Assembly: GCA_002292365.1 (NCBI GenBank)
Contig: DBBU01000004.1
Coordinates: forward strand, 1 to 31,725
Direction of reading: 5' to 3'
From: Flammeovirgaceae bacterium UBA976
Lineage (GTDB): Bacteria > Bacteroidota > Bacteroidia > Cytophagales > Cyclobacteriaceae
Length of the DNA: 31,725 nt
A model generated the notes under the pieces. That model made no database searches, was not told the origin of the DNA, and saw nothing but the letters and a program-made list of their open reading frames with translations. The position numbers and the translations under genes are program-made. Shown here piece by piece: positions 7,751 to 16,874 of this stretch; position 1 is the first letter of the stretch; each line of letters starts with the position of its first letter.

Positions 7751-9269
7751 GATGACCAATAAGGGCCAAAATCTCGTCTAAATATATACGATCGTTAGCT
7801 AACCTGGGGACTTTATTTTGACCCCCTAGTTTACCCCTAGATTTCATCCAGGTATGGAAAATGCCAGCATCTACAGGATATACGACGGGTGCTATGAGGG
7901 CTAAATCTTTATGACGCTTGGCATCATAATCTGAATTAATCTCGCGAAGCACTTCATCTAGTATTTGGGTAAATCGATCTAAGTCATCAGGAGTTCTTTG
8001 GAATTCAATGACCCATTCATGGCCTCCCTTTTCATTTTTCTCTAAATATTTTGGACCCGCAGTAAAATTACTGATTTCAGCATTGGTTTTAATACAAGCA
8101 ACAGATATCGCTTTTTCAGCGTTCCAGATCATCAGTTCTTCTCCAAAAGCATTGATGAAATGCTTGGTACGTCCTGTTATGCGAATGCGGTGTGGATTTA
8201 CAGAGGTAAATGTGATGGTATCTCCAATCTTATACCTCCAAAGACCTGCATTGGTTGTGATGAGGAGGGCATATACTTGATTGACTTTAACTTGGCTAAT
8301 GTCCAGTGCTTGGGGCTTTTCTTCTTGGATTTGATCAAAAGGAATGAACTCATAAAAAATACCATAGTCAAGCATGAGCAGCATATCTTTCGAGTCTAAT
8401 TGATCTTGAATACTAAAAAATCCTTCAGAAGCATTGTATGTTTCTACGTAATGCATTCCAGTACTCGGAATCAGTCTTTTGAATTGAGGCTCATAAGGGC
8501 TAAAAGCTACGGCGCCATGGAAAAAAACCTCAAGATTAGGCCAGATATCTAAAATACTTTCTACTTTTTTTTCCTTTAGAATTTTTTCTAACATAACCAG
8601 GGTCCAGGTAGGGACACCCGAGACACTGGTGACATTTTCATCGATACAGGAATGGATCATTTTTTCTAATTTTTCCTCCCATTCATCCATTAGGGCAATT
8701 TCTAAACTCGGAGTTCTCACCAATTGTGCCCACCAAGGGAGGTTACTGATGAGCACGGCAGAGACATCTCCATAAAAGGAATTGCTGTTTTGGTTGAGCT
8801 GATTAACCTGACGACTGCCTCCAATGACCAAACTTTTACCTGTAAACATTTTGGTATTTTCAAAGTTGTTGAAATAGATAGACAAGAGATCTTTGCCCCC
8901 TTTAATGTGACAGTCTTGTAAGGCCTCATTAGAAACGGGAATAAATTTACTTCTTGCGTTGGTGGTTCCAGAAGATTTGGCAAACCATTTAATTTCTGAG
9001 GGCCAAAGCACATTTTGCTCGCCATGCATGATGCGGTCAATGTAGGGGAAAAGGTCTTGATAGTTCTGTATGGGAATTTGCTCTTGAAAACTTTTAAGAC
9101 TATTGATATCTGAAAATTTATGCTTCAGTCCATAAACGGTTTTAGACCCTTTTTTTACTAACGCTTCCATCAACTCTGTTTGTACTTCATAAGGATATTT
9201 TTGAAAGAGTTCAATCTGATGAATTCTTTTTTTCATTACCCAAGTAAAGATGGAGTTAAAGAGGGCCAC
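7731..9269 (-). CDS. GH3 (auxin-responsive promoter) family acyl-adenylating protein
   Basis: This is a 512-aa homologue of the plant GH3 acid-amido synthetases, which belong to the adenylate-forming superfamily. The ATP-phosphate motif KSSGTTNARSKFIPVS (SSGTT at 99-103) is intact. Other family features are YVETYNASEGFFSIQD, where the aromatic/Ser-Glu-Gly block contacts the adenylate, LWRYKIGDTI, and GRTKHFINAFGEE. An adenylating activity is therefore likely, but the acid and amine substrates in bacteria are unknown. The start is a GTG at 9269, 1 nt after the lptB stop, so it is translationally coupled to lptB. The C-terminal end overlaps rluD tail to tail. The repeated coupling to lptB hints at an envelope role, which is inference. 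Confidence 0.85.
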   Translation of the reverse strand: MALFNSIFTWVMKKRIHQIELFQKYPYEVQTELMEALVKKGSKTVYGLKHKFSDINSLKSFQEQIPIQNYQDLFPYIDRIMHGEQNVLWPSEIKWFAKSSGTTNARSKFIPVSNEALQDCHIKGGKDLLSIYFNNFENTKMFTGKSLVIGGSRQVNQLNQNSNSFYGDVSAVLISNLPWWAQLVRTPSLEIALMDEWEEKLEKMIHSCIDENVTSVSGVPTWTLVMLEKILKEKKVESILDIWPNLEVFFHGAVAFSPYEPQFKRLIPSTGMHYVETYNASEGFFSIQDQLDSKDMLLMLDYGIFYEFIPFDQIQEEKPQALDISQVKVNQVYALLITTNAGLWRYKIGDTITFTSVNPHRIRITGRTKHFINAFGEELMIWNAEKAISVACIKTNAEISNFTAGPKYLEKNEKGGHEWVIEFQRTPDDLDRFTQILDEVLREINSDYDAKRHKDLALIAPVVYPVDAGIFHTWMKSRGKLGGQNKVPRLANDRIYLDEILALIGHPNLQCN

Positions 9270-9270
9270 G

Positions 9271-10005
9271 TTATATTTTGCGTTTTAATTCAAAATGTTT
9301 GCCTAAATAAACGCGCCGAACTTGCTCATCGTTGGCGAGTTCTTCGGCAGTTCCTGCTTTAAGTAGGGTACCTTCAAACATCAGATAGGCCCTATCTGTG
9401 ATGGACAGGGTTTCGTTTACATTATGGTCAGTAATTAAAATCCCGATATTTTTTTCTTTGAGGCGACTCACAATGCCTTGAATTTCTTCTACTGCGATGG
9501 GATCGACGCCAGCAAAGGGCTCATCTAAAAGGATAAATTTGGGATCAACAGCTAGGGCACGTGCAATTTCCGTTCTGCGGCGTTCTCCGCCTGAGAGCAC
9601 CATACCCTGATTTTTACGAACATGATTCAGACTGAATTCGCTAAGTAAAGATTCTAGCTTTTCTTGTTGATCCGACTTGCTCAATTTTGTCATCTCTAGT
9701 ACCGCCAATATATTGTCCTCCACCGAAAGGTTTCTAAAGACAGAAGCTTCTTGAGCGAGGTAACCAATTCCCAATTTGGCCCGCCGGTACATGGCCAGAC
9801 CTGTGATCTCTTGATCGTCTAAAAAGATGTGACCATAATTGGGTTTGATGAGGCCAACAATCATATAAAAAGATGTGGTTTTCCCTGCCCCATTAGGGCC
9901 CAGTAAACCCACGATTTCGCCTTGTTTTACCGATACGGAAACTTGATTGACTACATTTCTTCCTTTATATTTTTTGACAAGATTTTCGGCCCTTAGTTCC
10001 ATCAT
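9271..10005 (-). CDS. lptB: LPS export ABC transporter ATP-binding protein
   Basis: LptB is the cytoplasmic ATPase that powers extraction of lipopolysaccharide from the inner membrane through LptFG to the Lpt bridge. All ABC motifs are present: Walker [10 protein letters not shown] (36-44), Q-loop Q85, signature LSGGE (137-141), Walker B FILLDEP (157-163), and H-loop H194 in [16 protein letters not shown] and the LptB-like [13 protein letters not shown] distinguish it from other ABC ATPases. The length is 244 aa. The gene begins with tandem ATGs (10005 and 10002) 10 nt after recJ and is followed after 1 nt by the GH3 gene. Confidence 0.93.
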   Translation of the reverse strand: MMELRAENLVKKYKGRNVVNQVSVSVKQGEIVGLLGPNGAGKTTSFYMIVGLIKPNYGHIFLDDQEITGLAMYRRAKLGIGYLAQEASVFRNLSVEDNILAVLEMTKLSKSDQQEKLESLLSEFSLNHVRKNQGMVLSGGERRRTEIARALAVDPKFILLDEPFAGVDPIAVEEIQGIVSRLKEKNIGILITDHNVNETLSITDRAYLMFEGTLLKAGTAEELANDEQVRRVYLGKHFELKRKI

Positions 10006-10015
10006 AAAATGTAAA

Positions 10016-11716
10016 TTAATTATAGAATTTGATATCCTTGACGATTAGCTGCAGTCTTTTTCTTCCTCGGAATTCATTTACATCAATATGATAGGCGATT
10101 CGAAAACTTTCTGCTGCTAAAATAGGGGCTTGTAGGCCCCCCAGACCAAACGCAATGGCCTCTATAGGCCCCTCTGTATTTCCTTGCTTCACTTGAATTT
10201 TAAGATGCTTCTTTTTGATTATTTTCGGACTTCCTACCAGTTTGACATGTTCTGTAATAAAAACAGGGTGCATATTTTGAGGGCCAAATGGGCTCATTTG
10301 ATTGAGGATGTTGAAATTTTTAAATTGGATAAAATCAAGAGGGACTTCAGCATCTACAATTAATTTGGGCCTTTCCGAGTCCGAGGGAATTGTGTTTTTG
10401 ACAATTTCCTCAAATCGCTCTTTAAAGAGGTCTACGTTATTCAATGCCATAGACATGCCAGCGGCAAATGCGTGGCCGCCGTATTGCAAGAGGAGATCTG
10501 CACATTTGCCCAGTGCGGTATGGATGTCAAAGCCTTCTACTGAGCGAGCAGAACCGGTTGCTACCCCATTACTTTCTGTTAAAATGACGGTAGGTCTGAA
10601 ATAATGTTCAATACATCGAGATGCGACGATGCCCACAATACCTTTGTGCCAATTAGGGTTAAAAAGGACCGTACTTTTAGCGGTCTCTGGAAGCTCTTCA
10701 TATATCGTCCGTAAGGCTTCTTCAGTGATCGTCTGATCAATATTTTGTCGTTTTTTATTTACCTCGTTGAGTCGTTGCGCAAAATTTTTCAATTGGACAG
10801 GATCTTCACTAATGAGCAGGTCTACGGACTCATGTGCATGTCTTAAACGACCCGCGGCATTGATTCTAGGGCCGATATAAAAAACTACGTCGGAGATGCT
10901 GATTGGAGCTTTTATCCCAGCGATGTCGATCAACGCCTGGAGACTTTTTAGGGGCTGGCTATTGATTTTTTCCATGCCAAAATAAGCCAGAATACGATTT
11001 TCTCCTACCATTGGGACAATATCAGAGGCGATGCTAACAGCAACTAGGTCGAGGTAATTAAAAAGAGACCCAAGTTCAAGGCTATGCTGTAGACAAAACC
11101 CTTGCAAAAGCTTGAATCCGACGCCACAGCCGCTGAGTTCTTTGAAAGGGTAGCGGCAGTCTTTTCTTTTGGGGTCAAGAACCGCATAGGCCTTGGGAAG
11201 AATACTTCCAGGAATATGATGGTCACAAATGATTAAATCGATACCCTTTTTTTTGGAAAGGTTTGCCATGTTTAGGGCACGGATACCACAATCAAGTGTG
11301 ATGATCAATTGGCAATGGATTGATGCGGCATATTCGATGCCTTTTTCCGAGATTCCGTAACCCTCTGTGTAACGATCAGGGATATAAAAACTAATATTTT
11401 CAGTATGATTTTTTAAGAATGAATACATCAACGCCACCGAAGTGGTGCCGTCAACATCGTAATCACCATAGATCAAAATGCGTTCATTTCGGGCCAATGC
11501 ATCCGAGAGTCGATTTACTGCCAGATCCAGATCTTTCATTAAAAAGGGATCATAGAGCATGTCTAGGGAGGGACGAAAGAAGGCTCGCGATTTTTCAAAA
11601 TCAGTGATGCCGCGATTAATTAAGAGGCTACTTAAGGTCGGATGTATGTTGAGCTGATCGCCCAATGCTTTCGCTTTGGCTTCATCAATTTCGGAAAGAT
11701 CCCATTTTTTGTCCAT
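10016..11716 (-). CDS. recJ: Single-stranded-DNA-specific exonuclease RecJ
   Basis: RecJ degrades single-stranded DNA 5' to 3' during recombination and mismatch repair. DHH-superfamily metal-binding motifs are visible (numbering from the ATG at 11716): [11 protein letters not shown] with DYDVDG at 85-90, DCG at 142-144, DHH at 165-167, and a DHHA1 motif [10 protein letters not shown] near 415-425. The family motif [10 protein letters not shown] is also present. The length of 566 aa is normal. The frame can extend to a TTG three codons upstream, but that TTG lies inside the TAATATTTG promoter-like string, so the ATG is preferred. It is the first gene of a recJ-lptB-GH3 operon, divergent from the unknown gene at 11789. 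Confidence 0.95.
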   Translation of the reverse strand: MDKKWDLSEIDEAKAKALGDQLNIHPTLSSLLINRGITDFEKSRAFFRPSLDMLYDPFLMKDLDLAVNRLSDALARNERILIYGDYDVDGTTSVALMYSFLKNHTENISFYIPDRYTEGYGISEKGIEYAASIHCQLIITLDCGIRALNMANLSKKKGIDLIICDHHIPGSILPKAYAVLDPKRKDCRYPFKELSGCGVGFKLLQGFCLQHSLELGSLFNYLDLVAVSIASDIVPMVGENRILAYFGMEKINSQPLKSLQALIDIAGIKAPISISDVVFYIGPRINAAGRLRHAHESVDLLISEDPVQLKNFAQRLNEVNKKRQNIDQTITEEALRTIYEELPETAKSTVLFNPNWHKGIVGIVASRCIEHYFRPTVILTESNGVATGSARSVEGFDIHTALGKCADLLLQYGGHAFAAGMSMALNNVDLFKERFEEIVKNTIPSDSERPKLIVDAEVPLDFIQFKNFNILNQMSPFGPQNMHPVFITEHVKLVGSPKIIKKKHLKIQVKQGNTEGPIEAIAFGLGGLQAPILAAESFRIAYHIDVNEFRGRKRLQLIVKDIKFYN

Positions 11717-11788
11717 AAAGGTCAAATATTATGCATTAAGTTGGGTAAACCTAGAATAAAAATTAAGATCTCACCGAAGGGCTTTAAA

Positions 11789-12478
11789 ATGATCAATATT
11801 TTAACGAAATTTAGAAATAATATGGATATCCCAATCAATCAAATTTGGAATTTTATAGCGTTGCGCACTGCAGATGTACCCAAGCAGCGGTATTCATTGC
11901 ATGCTGCTCACGTCGTCATGGCAGGATTAGATGTCCAATCGATTATTGAGGTCACCAAAAAAAAGGGATATGATACAGAACTTTTGCCCTCTCTGTTCAC
12001 TTACAGAGAAATTTTGTGGCAGCCCAACGTCTTTGAAAAACCACAATTATGTACCCCAGCTATTAGAATATTTAAGGCATTTTGCGAAGAGAAAGGAGCT
12101 GAATACGATCAAGATAAAGGTAAAACCTATGAAATTTACAGTGGCTTATTGAAAGGCTTGGCTGAAAATTGCGTGCGCGCACTCAAGGATTTAGAAAAAA
12201 AACGACAACCTGTATCTATCCATAAAGTTTTGAAAGAACTGAGAAATCGAAGTTTCCCTATCATTAAATTTTTTATAGACCATCCACAAAACCGAAATGA
12301 TTATTATCATGAAGCGGTCAACCGGTTAAATTATGCAATTAAGATATCCATAACAGAATTTAATGGCCGATTTACGGAGTTTGAAGAACCTTTTTGGAGG
12401 GTAGAAAATGAACAAACAATCTTTAAGAAGGAAACGCGAGCCGCACCAAAAAAATTGGTAACTGAGGAAGACCTTTAA
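11789..12478 (+). CDS. Conserved-looking cytoplasmic protein of unknown function
   Basis: This is a 229-aa protein that I do not recognise. It has no signal peptide or membrane segment. It looks mostly helical and basic, with aromatic-rich stretches such as LPSLFTYREILWQPNVFEK and a Lys/Glu-rich middle. The C-terminus is charged (KKETRAAPKKLVTEEDL). The reading frame continues upstream into the recJ 5' end, but composition and the divergent arrangement favour the ATG at 11789. An alternative is the ATG at 11822 (MDIPINQIW). Codon use looks like the neighbours. It is divergent from recJ and 61 nt from the VTT-domain gene. No function is proposed. Confidence 0.7.
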   Translation: MINILTKFRNNMDIPINQIWNFIALRTADVPKQRYSLHAAHVVMAGLDVQSIIEVTKKKGYDTELLPSLFTYREILWQPNVFEKPQLCTPAIRIFKAFCEEKGAEYDQDKGKTYEIYSGLLKGLAENCVRALKDLEKKRQPVSIHKVLKELRNRSFPIIKFFIDHPQNRNDYYHEAVNRLNYAIKISITEFNGRFTEFEEPFWRVENEQTIFKKETRAAPKKLVTEEDL

Positions 12479-12539
12479 ATGAAGAAAAAGTAATTTTTTG
12501 AGAAACTTTTTAACAAGAGACTAAGTTTTTAAATAGGAA

Positions 12540-13121
12540 ATGAATCAAGAAACTGCTCATAAAACAACATTTTTATTAAAAAATTTAATCAAAGGTCTCC
12601 TCTGGTTGGGTGTGCTAGTTGCGGGCTATGTGATCATCCAAAAATATTTCGGCTTTGATTTAAAAGTTATGTTGGGACCTCTATATGATCACACTTTGAT
12701 GATTTATTTTATTTTTCTTGTATCAGAATTGATCTTTGGGATCATCCCACCGGAATTTTTTATGTTTTGGGCCGCCAGTAAAAATCTCTGGCTGTTATAC
12801 CTTCAACATGTGACTGCCTTGATGTTCATTTCCTATCTTGCGGGCATCATTGGATATTTGATTGGAGCAAAATTTGGAGATTCAAAATTTTATAGGCTTT
12901 TAAGGAGAAGGCGCCTAGGAAAGTTTGAAAAATATTTCAATCAATTTGGTGGATTTCTTGTAGTGGTCGCTGCGCTTACGCCGATTCCTTTTTCAGGAAT
13001 ATGTATGTTGGTGGGATTTGCAAAATATAATTTTAAAAAATTCATCTGGATTTCTATGTCAAGATTTATGAGGTTTATTTTGTACGCAGCCATCGTTTGG
13101 GAGGCTAATTCGTTAAGTTAA
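12540..13121 (+). CDS. VTT/DedA-like (YqaA-type) inner-membrane protein
   Basis: This 193-aa protein has about five hydrophobic segments (roughly residues 12-31, 50-75, 84-108, 139-160 and 167-190). The VTT/SNARE-associated Golgi protein signature is visible: a re-entrant ELIFGIIPPEFFM (E-x-x-x-G-x-x-PPE) and the second half GGFLVVVAALTPIPFSGICMLVG, with a basic RRRRLGKFEKYF loop between. DedA/VTT proteins act in membrane lipid scrambling or undecaprenyl-phosphate recycling, so a related envelope role is likely but unproven here. Its stop codon is immediately followed by the hemH ATG with no gap, so the two are co-transcribed. The string TAATTTTTTG upstream (12491-12500) duplicates the one at the start of radA. 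Confidence 0.78.
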   Translation: MNQETAHKTTFLLKNLIKGLLWLGVLVAGYVIIQKYFGFDLKVMLGPLYDHTLMIYFIFLVSELIFGIIPPEFFMFWAASKNLWLLYLQHVTALMFISYLAGIIGYLIGAKFGDSKFYRLLRRRRLGKFEKYFNQFGGFLVVVAALTPIPFSGICMLVGFAKYNFKKFIWISMSRFMRFILYAAIVWEANSLS

Positions 13122-14129
13122 ATGGAGAAAATAGGGGTATTATTAGTGAATTTGGGAACTCCAGATTCAACCAAGGTGTCAGATGTAAGAAAGTATTTGA
13201 GAGAGTTTCTCATGGACAGAAGGGTGGTAGATATTCCTTACGTACTGAGATGGATTTTAGTCAATTTAATCATCGCTGTTTTTAGAGCGCCCAAATCAGC
13301 AGCAGAATATCGAAAATTGTTTACCGAACGAGGCTCTCCGCTCAAATTTTATACCGAAGACCTTACGTCGATGGTACAAAAGAAGCTGGCAAAGGGTTAT
13401 GCAGTCGAGTTCGGGATGAGATACCAAAGCCCTTCTATTGAAGAGGCCATCAAAAGACTTATGGTTCAGCACGTTTCAGAGATCAAGGTGATTCCTTTAT
13501 TTCCTCAGTACGCTTCTGCGACCACAGGATCAGTGATTGATAAAGTGATGGAGCTGACCAAGCAATGGCAGATCATTCCAAAAATAAGTTTTGTATCACA
13601 ATTTTTTCATCACCCCCTTTTGATTGAGACCGTCGTCGATCAGGCGCAATCTTTTTTAAAGGCCCACGATTATGATCATTATCTGTTCAGTTACCATGGC
13701 TTGCCTGAGCGCCAGATTAGAAAAGGATCCGTAGACAAGCATTGTAAATTAGGATCTTGCTGTGCTGCTTTGGGCTCAAAAAACCAATTTTGCTACCGAG
13801 CACAATGTTTTGAAACTACCCGACTCATTGCAGACAAAATGAAAATCAGTGAAGACAACTATACAGTTTGTTTCCAGAGTCGATTGGGGAGAGATGAATG
13901 GATCAAGCCTTATGCGGAGGATGCCTTTACAAAATTGGCTGCTGAAGGAAAGAAAAGCATCTTGGTGTTTTCGCCAGCTTTTGTTTCGGATTGTTTGGAA
14001 ACGACCATTGAGGTGGGAGAGGAGTATAAAGAAAATTTTATCGAAGCAGGAGGGATAAGATGGGATTTGGTTCCAAGTCTTAATACTGAATCCAAATGGG
14101 TAGATTGTGTGGTAGATATGGCTAAGTAA
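13122..14129 (+). CDS. hemH: Ferrochelatase (probably with an internal iron-sulfur cluster motif)
   Basis: HemH inserts Fe2+ into protoporphyrin IX, the last step of protohaem synthesis. Visible features are LLVNLGTPDS at the N-terminus, FRAPKSAAEY, the metal-site histidine H192 in FSYHGLPERQ, and the acidic FVSDCLETTIE block (about 287-297). The length of 335 aa is typical. Residues 208-229 contain five cysteines (C208, C213, C214, C224, C229). Some bacterial ferrochelatases bind a [2Fe-2S] cluster through an internal four-cysteine segment in this area, so a cluster is plausible here. The ATG directly abuts the VTT gene stop. The M20 peptidase gene follows after 57 nt. Confidence 0.94.
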   Translation: MEKIGVLLVNLGTPDSTKVSDVRKYLREFLMDRRVVDIPYVLRWILVNLIIAVFRAPKSAAEYRKLFTERGSPLKFYTEDLTSMVQKKLAKGYAVEFGMRYQSPSIEEAIKRLMVQHVSEIKVIPLFPQYASATTGSVIDKVMELTKQWQIIPKISFVSQFFHHPLLIETVVDQAQSFLKAHDYDHYLFSYHGLPERQIRKGSVDKHCKLGSCCAALGSKNQFCYRAQCFETTRLIADKMKISEDNYTVCFQSRLGRDEWIKPYAEDAFTKLAAEGKKSILVFSPAFVSDCLETTIEVGEEYKENFIEAGGIRWDLVPSLNTESKWVDCVVDMAK

Positions 14130-14186
14130 TAAGAATAATTGAGGGTTCATTTAAATTTAATGACCGCTTTTTTGTATCTTACTAGT

Positions 14187-15704
14187 ATGAAAAGCATCCT
14201 TACTGTCTGTTCTTTATTGTTGGTGGCAAGCGCAGGTGCGCAAACTGACGTTACCTTATTTGACCGGCACATCGACGCACAAGGAGCTCATATCGTAGAA
14301 GAGTTTGTCTCCTTATTGGAGATCCCCAATGTGGCGTATGATCTTCCTAATATCAACAAAAACGCTCAGTATATCATGGGAGAATTGACTGATCGAGGCG
14401 TTTCGACACAATTGTTGGAGCATCCGGGTACCCCTCCCATTGTCTATGGCTATTTGGCGTCAAAAAAGGCGACCCGAACGCTTGCATTTTACGTACATTA
14501 CGATGGTCAACCCGTAGACAAAACGCGTTGGAAACACGATCCATGGACGCCGAAAATGTATGATAAATCCTTAGCAGAGGGCGGCGCAGAGATACCCTTT
14601 CCCAAAGAGGGTGAAAAAATAGATCCTCTATCTCTTATTTACGCGAGGTCGGCAGGCGATGACAAGGGCCCCATTATTGGTATTTTGGCGGCGATTGATG
14701 CCATGCAAGCCGAAGGGATTGAGCCCACGTCCAATTTTGTTTTTTTCTTTGAAGGCCAAGAAGAGGCAGGATCTGAGCATCTTAGATCCTATCTGGAAGA
14801 TCATGCGGAATTGCTTGAAATGATCGATTTGTGGATGTTCTGTGATGGGCCGATCCACCAGTCGAGAAAACCACAATTGGTTTTTGGGGTTCGAGGGGTT
14901 ACGGGATTTGAGGTGACGACTTACGGGTCTAATAGGTCCTTGCACAGTGGTCATTATGGAAATTGGGCTCCGGTGCCGGGACAAATGCTGTCTTCATTGA
15001 TTGCCAGCATGAAAGACGAAAACGGCAATGTCTCCATTGAAGGATTTTATGATGACGTAGATCCGTTGACCACCTATGAAATAGAGTCTATGGCCAACAT
15101 TCCACAAATTGATGCGCAGCTCAAAAAAGATTTAGGGCTGAACGATACGGAGGGCTCCGAGACGCTTTATGAACGTCTTTTATATCCTTCCCTTACCATC
15201 AAGGGGATCAATAGTGGTAATGTAGGGACTAAGGCAAGAAATGTCATCCCAGCAAGTGCGACAGCTTCTATTGGTATCCGGCTTGTCAAAGGAAATGATC
15301 CGGATAAAATGATTGATCTTTCAGAAAAGCACATAGTTAAGCAAGGATATCACATTGTACGCGAAGACCCTGATGAGGCAACCCGTTTGGCGCATCCTAA
15401 AATCGCTAAAGTAGTCAGAGGACATGGTTATCCTGCGGCACGGACCTCTATGAACAACCCATATGCGCAGCAGATTGTGTCAAGGGTAAAAGAGGTGGTA
15501 GGAGAGGATTTAATCTTATTGCCCACCCTAGGAGGCTCATTGCCCTTGTATTTATTCACAGACGTTTTGAAAAAGCCAGCGCTGGTTGTGCCAATCGCCA
15601 ATCATGACAACAATCAACATGCCGCCAATGAGAATATAAGGATAGAAAACCTGTGGTATGGGATTAAACTTATGGGAGCCATCATGACCATGGCGCCAGA
15701 ATAG
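14187..15704 (+). CDS. Secreted M20-family metallopeptidase (dipeptidase)
   Basis: This zinc-dependent exopeptidase of the M20 family is predicted to be periplasmic or outer-membrane associated. Numbered from the ATG at 14187, residues 1-19 (MKSILTVCSLLLVASAGAQ) form a signal peptide. The metal ligands and general-base motifs follow: VHYDGQP (H104, D106), AGDDKGP (D158/D159), EGQEEAGSEH (E192/E193), the dimerisation-domain HSGHYGNWAP, and the C-terminal NHDNNQHAANE histidine. The length is 505 aa. The frame extends upstream to a TTG (14139) and an ATG (14160), but those would bury the signal peptide, so 14187 is preferred. It converges on the nifS gene with a 16-bp gap. The substrate is probably short peptides; the specificity is unknown. 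Confidence 0.9.
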   Translation: MKSILTVCSLLLVASAGAQTDVTLFDRHIDAQGAHIVEEFVSLLEIPNVAYDLPNINKNAQYIMGELTDRGVSTQLLEHPGTPPIVYGYLASKKATRTLAFYVHYDGQPVDKTRWKHDPWTPKMYDKSLAEGGAEIPFPKEGEKIDPLSLIYARSAGDDKGPIIGILAAIDAMQAEGIEPTSNFVFFFEGQEEAGSEHLRSYLEDHAELLEMIDLWMFCDGPIHQSRKPQLVFGVRGVTGFEVTTYGSNRSLHSGHYGNWAPVPGQMLSSLIASMKDENGNVSIEGFYDDVDPLTTYEIESMANIPQIDAQLKKDLGLNDTEGSETLYERLLYPSLTIKGINSGNVGTKARNVIPASATASIGIRLVKGNDPDKMIDLSEKHIVKQGYHIVREDPDEATRLAHPKIAKVVRGHGYPAARTSMNNPYAQQIVSRVKEVVGEDLILLPTLGGSLPLYLFTDVLKKPALVVPIANHDNNQHAANENIRIENLWYGIKLMGAIMTMAPE

Positions 15705-15720
15705 TAAAGTGGGATATAAA

Positions 15721-16860
15721 TTATTTTGGACGCATCAGCTTGCTGAGGGCCTCTACCGTATAATCAATTTCCTCTAGGTTGTTGTACTTACTGAAAGAGA
15801 ACCTTACGGCACCTCTTTTAGGATCTCGATTCAATTCAGCTAACACATGAGAACCAATATTTGATCCACTCGAGCAGGCGCTTCCACCCGAGGCAGAAAT
15901 TCCAGAGATATCTAAATTAAAAAGGAGCATTTCATTATGGGATGTGGGCGGCAAACAAACATTTAATATCGTGTACAGGCTCTGATCAAGATCAGCACAT
16001 TTTCCATTGAATTGAACGCCAGGAATCTTTTTCATCAATTGATCAATCATGTATTTTTTGAGTTTTATGATTTCCGATTTTTGTACTTCTAGCTCTTCAT
16101 AGGCGATTTCTAAGGCTTTTGCAAGTCCTACAATTCCATAAACATTTTCGGTGCCTCCCCGCATGTTTCTTTCTTGCGCCCCTCCGCTTATAAAGGGATT
16201 GATTTTATGACGGTAATTGACATAAAGAAATCCAACTCCTTTAGGCCCATTGAATTTGTGGGCAGAACCGACCAAAAAGTCTACCGGTAAAAGTGATAAA
16301 TCCAGATTAATATGGCCCATGGTTTGTATGGTATCGGTATGAAATAAGGCTTCGTGTTGATGGGCCAAGGTGCCTATTTTCTCTAAGTCAATGAGATTGC
16401 CGATTTCATTGTTGGCATGCATAAGGGAGACCAATGTTTTTTTTGAAGGAATCTTCAATAGCATTTCTAAATGTTCTAGATCTATTTGACCGGCTTTTTT
16501 TAAATTAACAAAGCTTAATTTCAAAGGGTTTCGCTGAGCCAAGAGTTCTGCCGTGTGCAATACCGCATGATGTTCAATTTTAGAGGTAATGATGTGATCT
16601 ACTCCCAAGGTATTCACACAACCAAAAAGGGCTGAATTATCGGCTTCTGTTCCGCCCGAAGTGAAAAAGATTTCACCCGGAGATGTTTTTAATAAAGCAG
16701 CAACTTTACTTCGGGATCTTTCGATATGAGACCTCACTGCTCGACCATGACCATGGATAGAAGAGGGATTCCCATAATGTTCAAGCATCAGCGGTTTCAT
16801 GGCCTCAAAGACTGTAGGGTCGAGGGGAGTAGTGGCTGCGTTGTCTAAATATACCTTCAT
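15721..16860 (-). CDS. Cysteine desulfurase (NifS/IscS type)
   Basis: This PLP enzyme removes sulfur from cysteine, forming a persulfide for Fe-S cluster or thio-modification pathways. Starting at the ATG at 16860 (MKVYLDNAATTPLDP), the motifs are TSGGTEADN (68-75), the HANNEIG block (148-154), the PLP lysine K202 in GSAHKFNGPKG, and the active-site cysteine C329 in SGGSACSSGS. The length is 379 aa. An in-frame TTG six codons upstream overlaps the glmM stop, but the conserved N-terminus MKVYLDNAAT argues for the ATG. It is the last gene of the NqrM-like/glmM/nifS operon. No iscU, iscA or mnmA gene is nearby, so the sulfur acceptor is not evident from context. Confidence 0.93.
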   Translation of the reverse strand: MKVYLDNAATTPLDPTVFEAMKPLMLEHYGNPSSIHGHGRAVRSHIERSRSKVAALLKTSPGEIFFTSGGTEADNSALFGCVNTLGVDHIITSKIEHHAVLHTAELLAQRNPLKLSFVNLKKAGQIDLEHLEMLLKIPSKKTLVSLMHANNEIGNLIDLEKIGTLAHQHEALFHTDTIQTMGHINLDLSLLPVDFLVGSAHKFNGPKGVGFLYVNYRHKINPFISGGAQERNMRGGTENVYGIVGLAKALEIAYEELEVQKSEIIKLKKYMIDQLMKKIPGVQFNGKCADLDQSLYTILNVCLPPTSHNEMLLFNLDISGISASGGSACSSGSNIGSHVLAELNRDPKRGAVRFSFSKYNNLEEIDYTVEALSKLMRPK

Positions 16861-16874
16861 CAAGGGGAAATTAA

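Noticed and set aside
11642..11788. Upstream extension of the 229-aa unknown gene to an ATG at 11642
   Set aside because: The extension overlaps the recJ 5' end on the opposite strand and the recJ promoter region. The translated piece looks random.
14139..14186. Longer start for the M20 peptidase (TTG 14139 or ATG 14160)
   Set aside because: It would place 9-16 residues before a textbook signal peptide. The ATG at 14187 is better.
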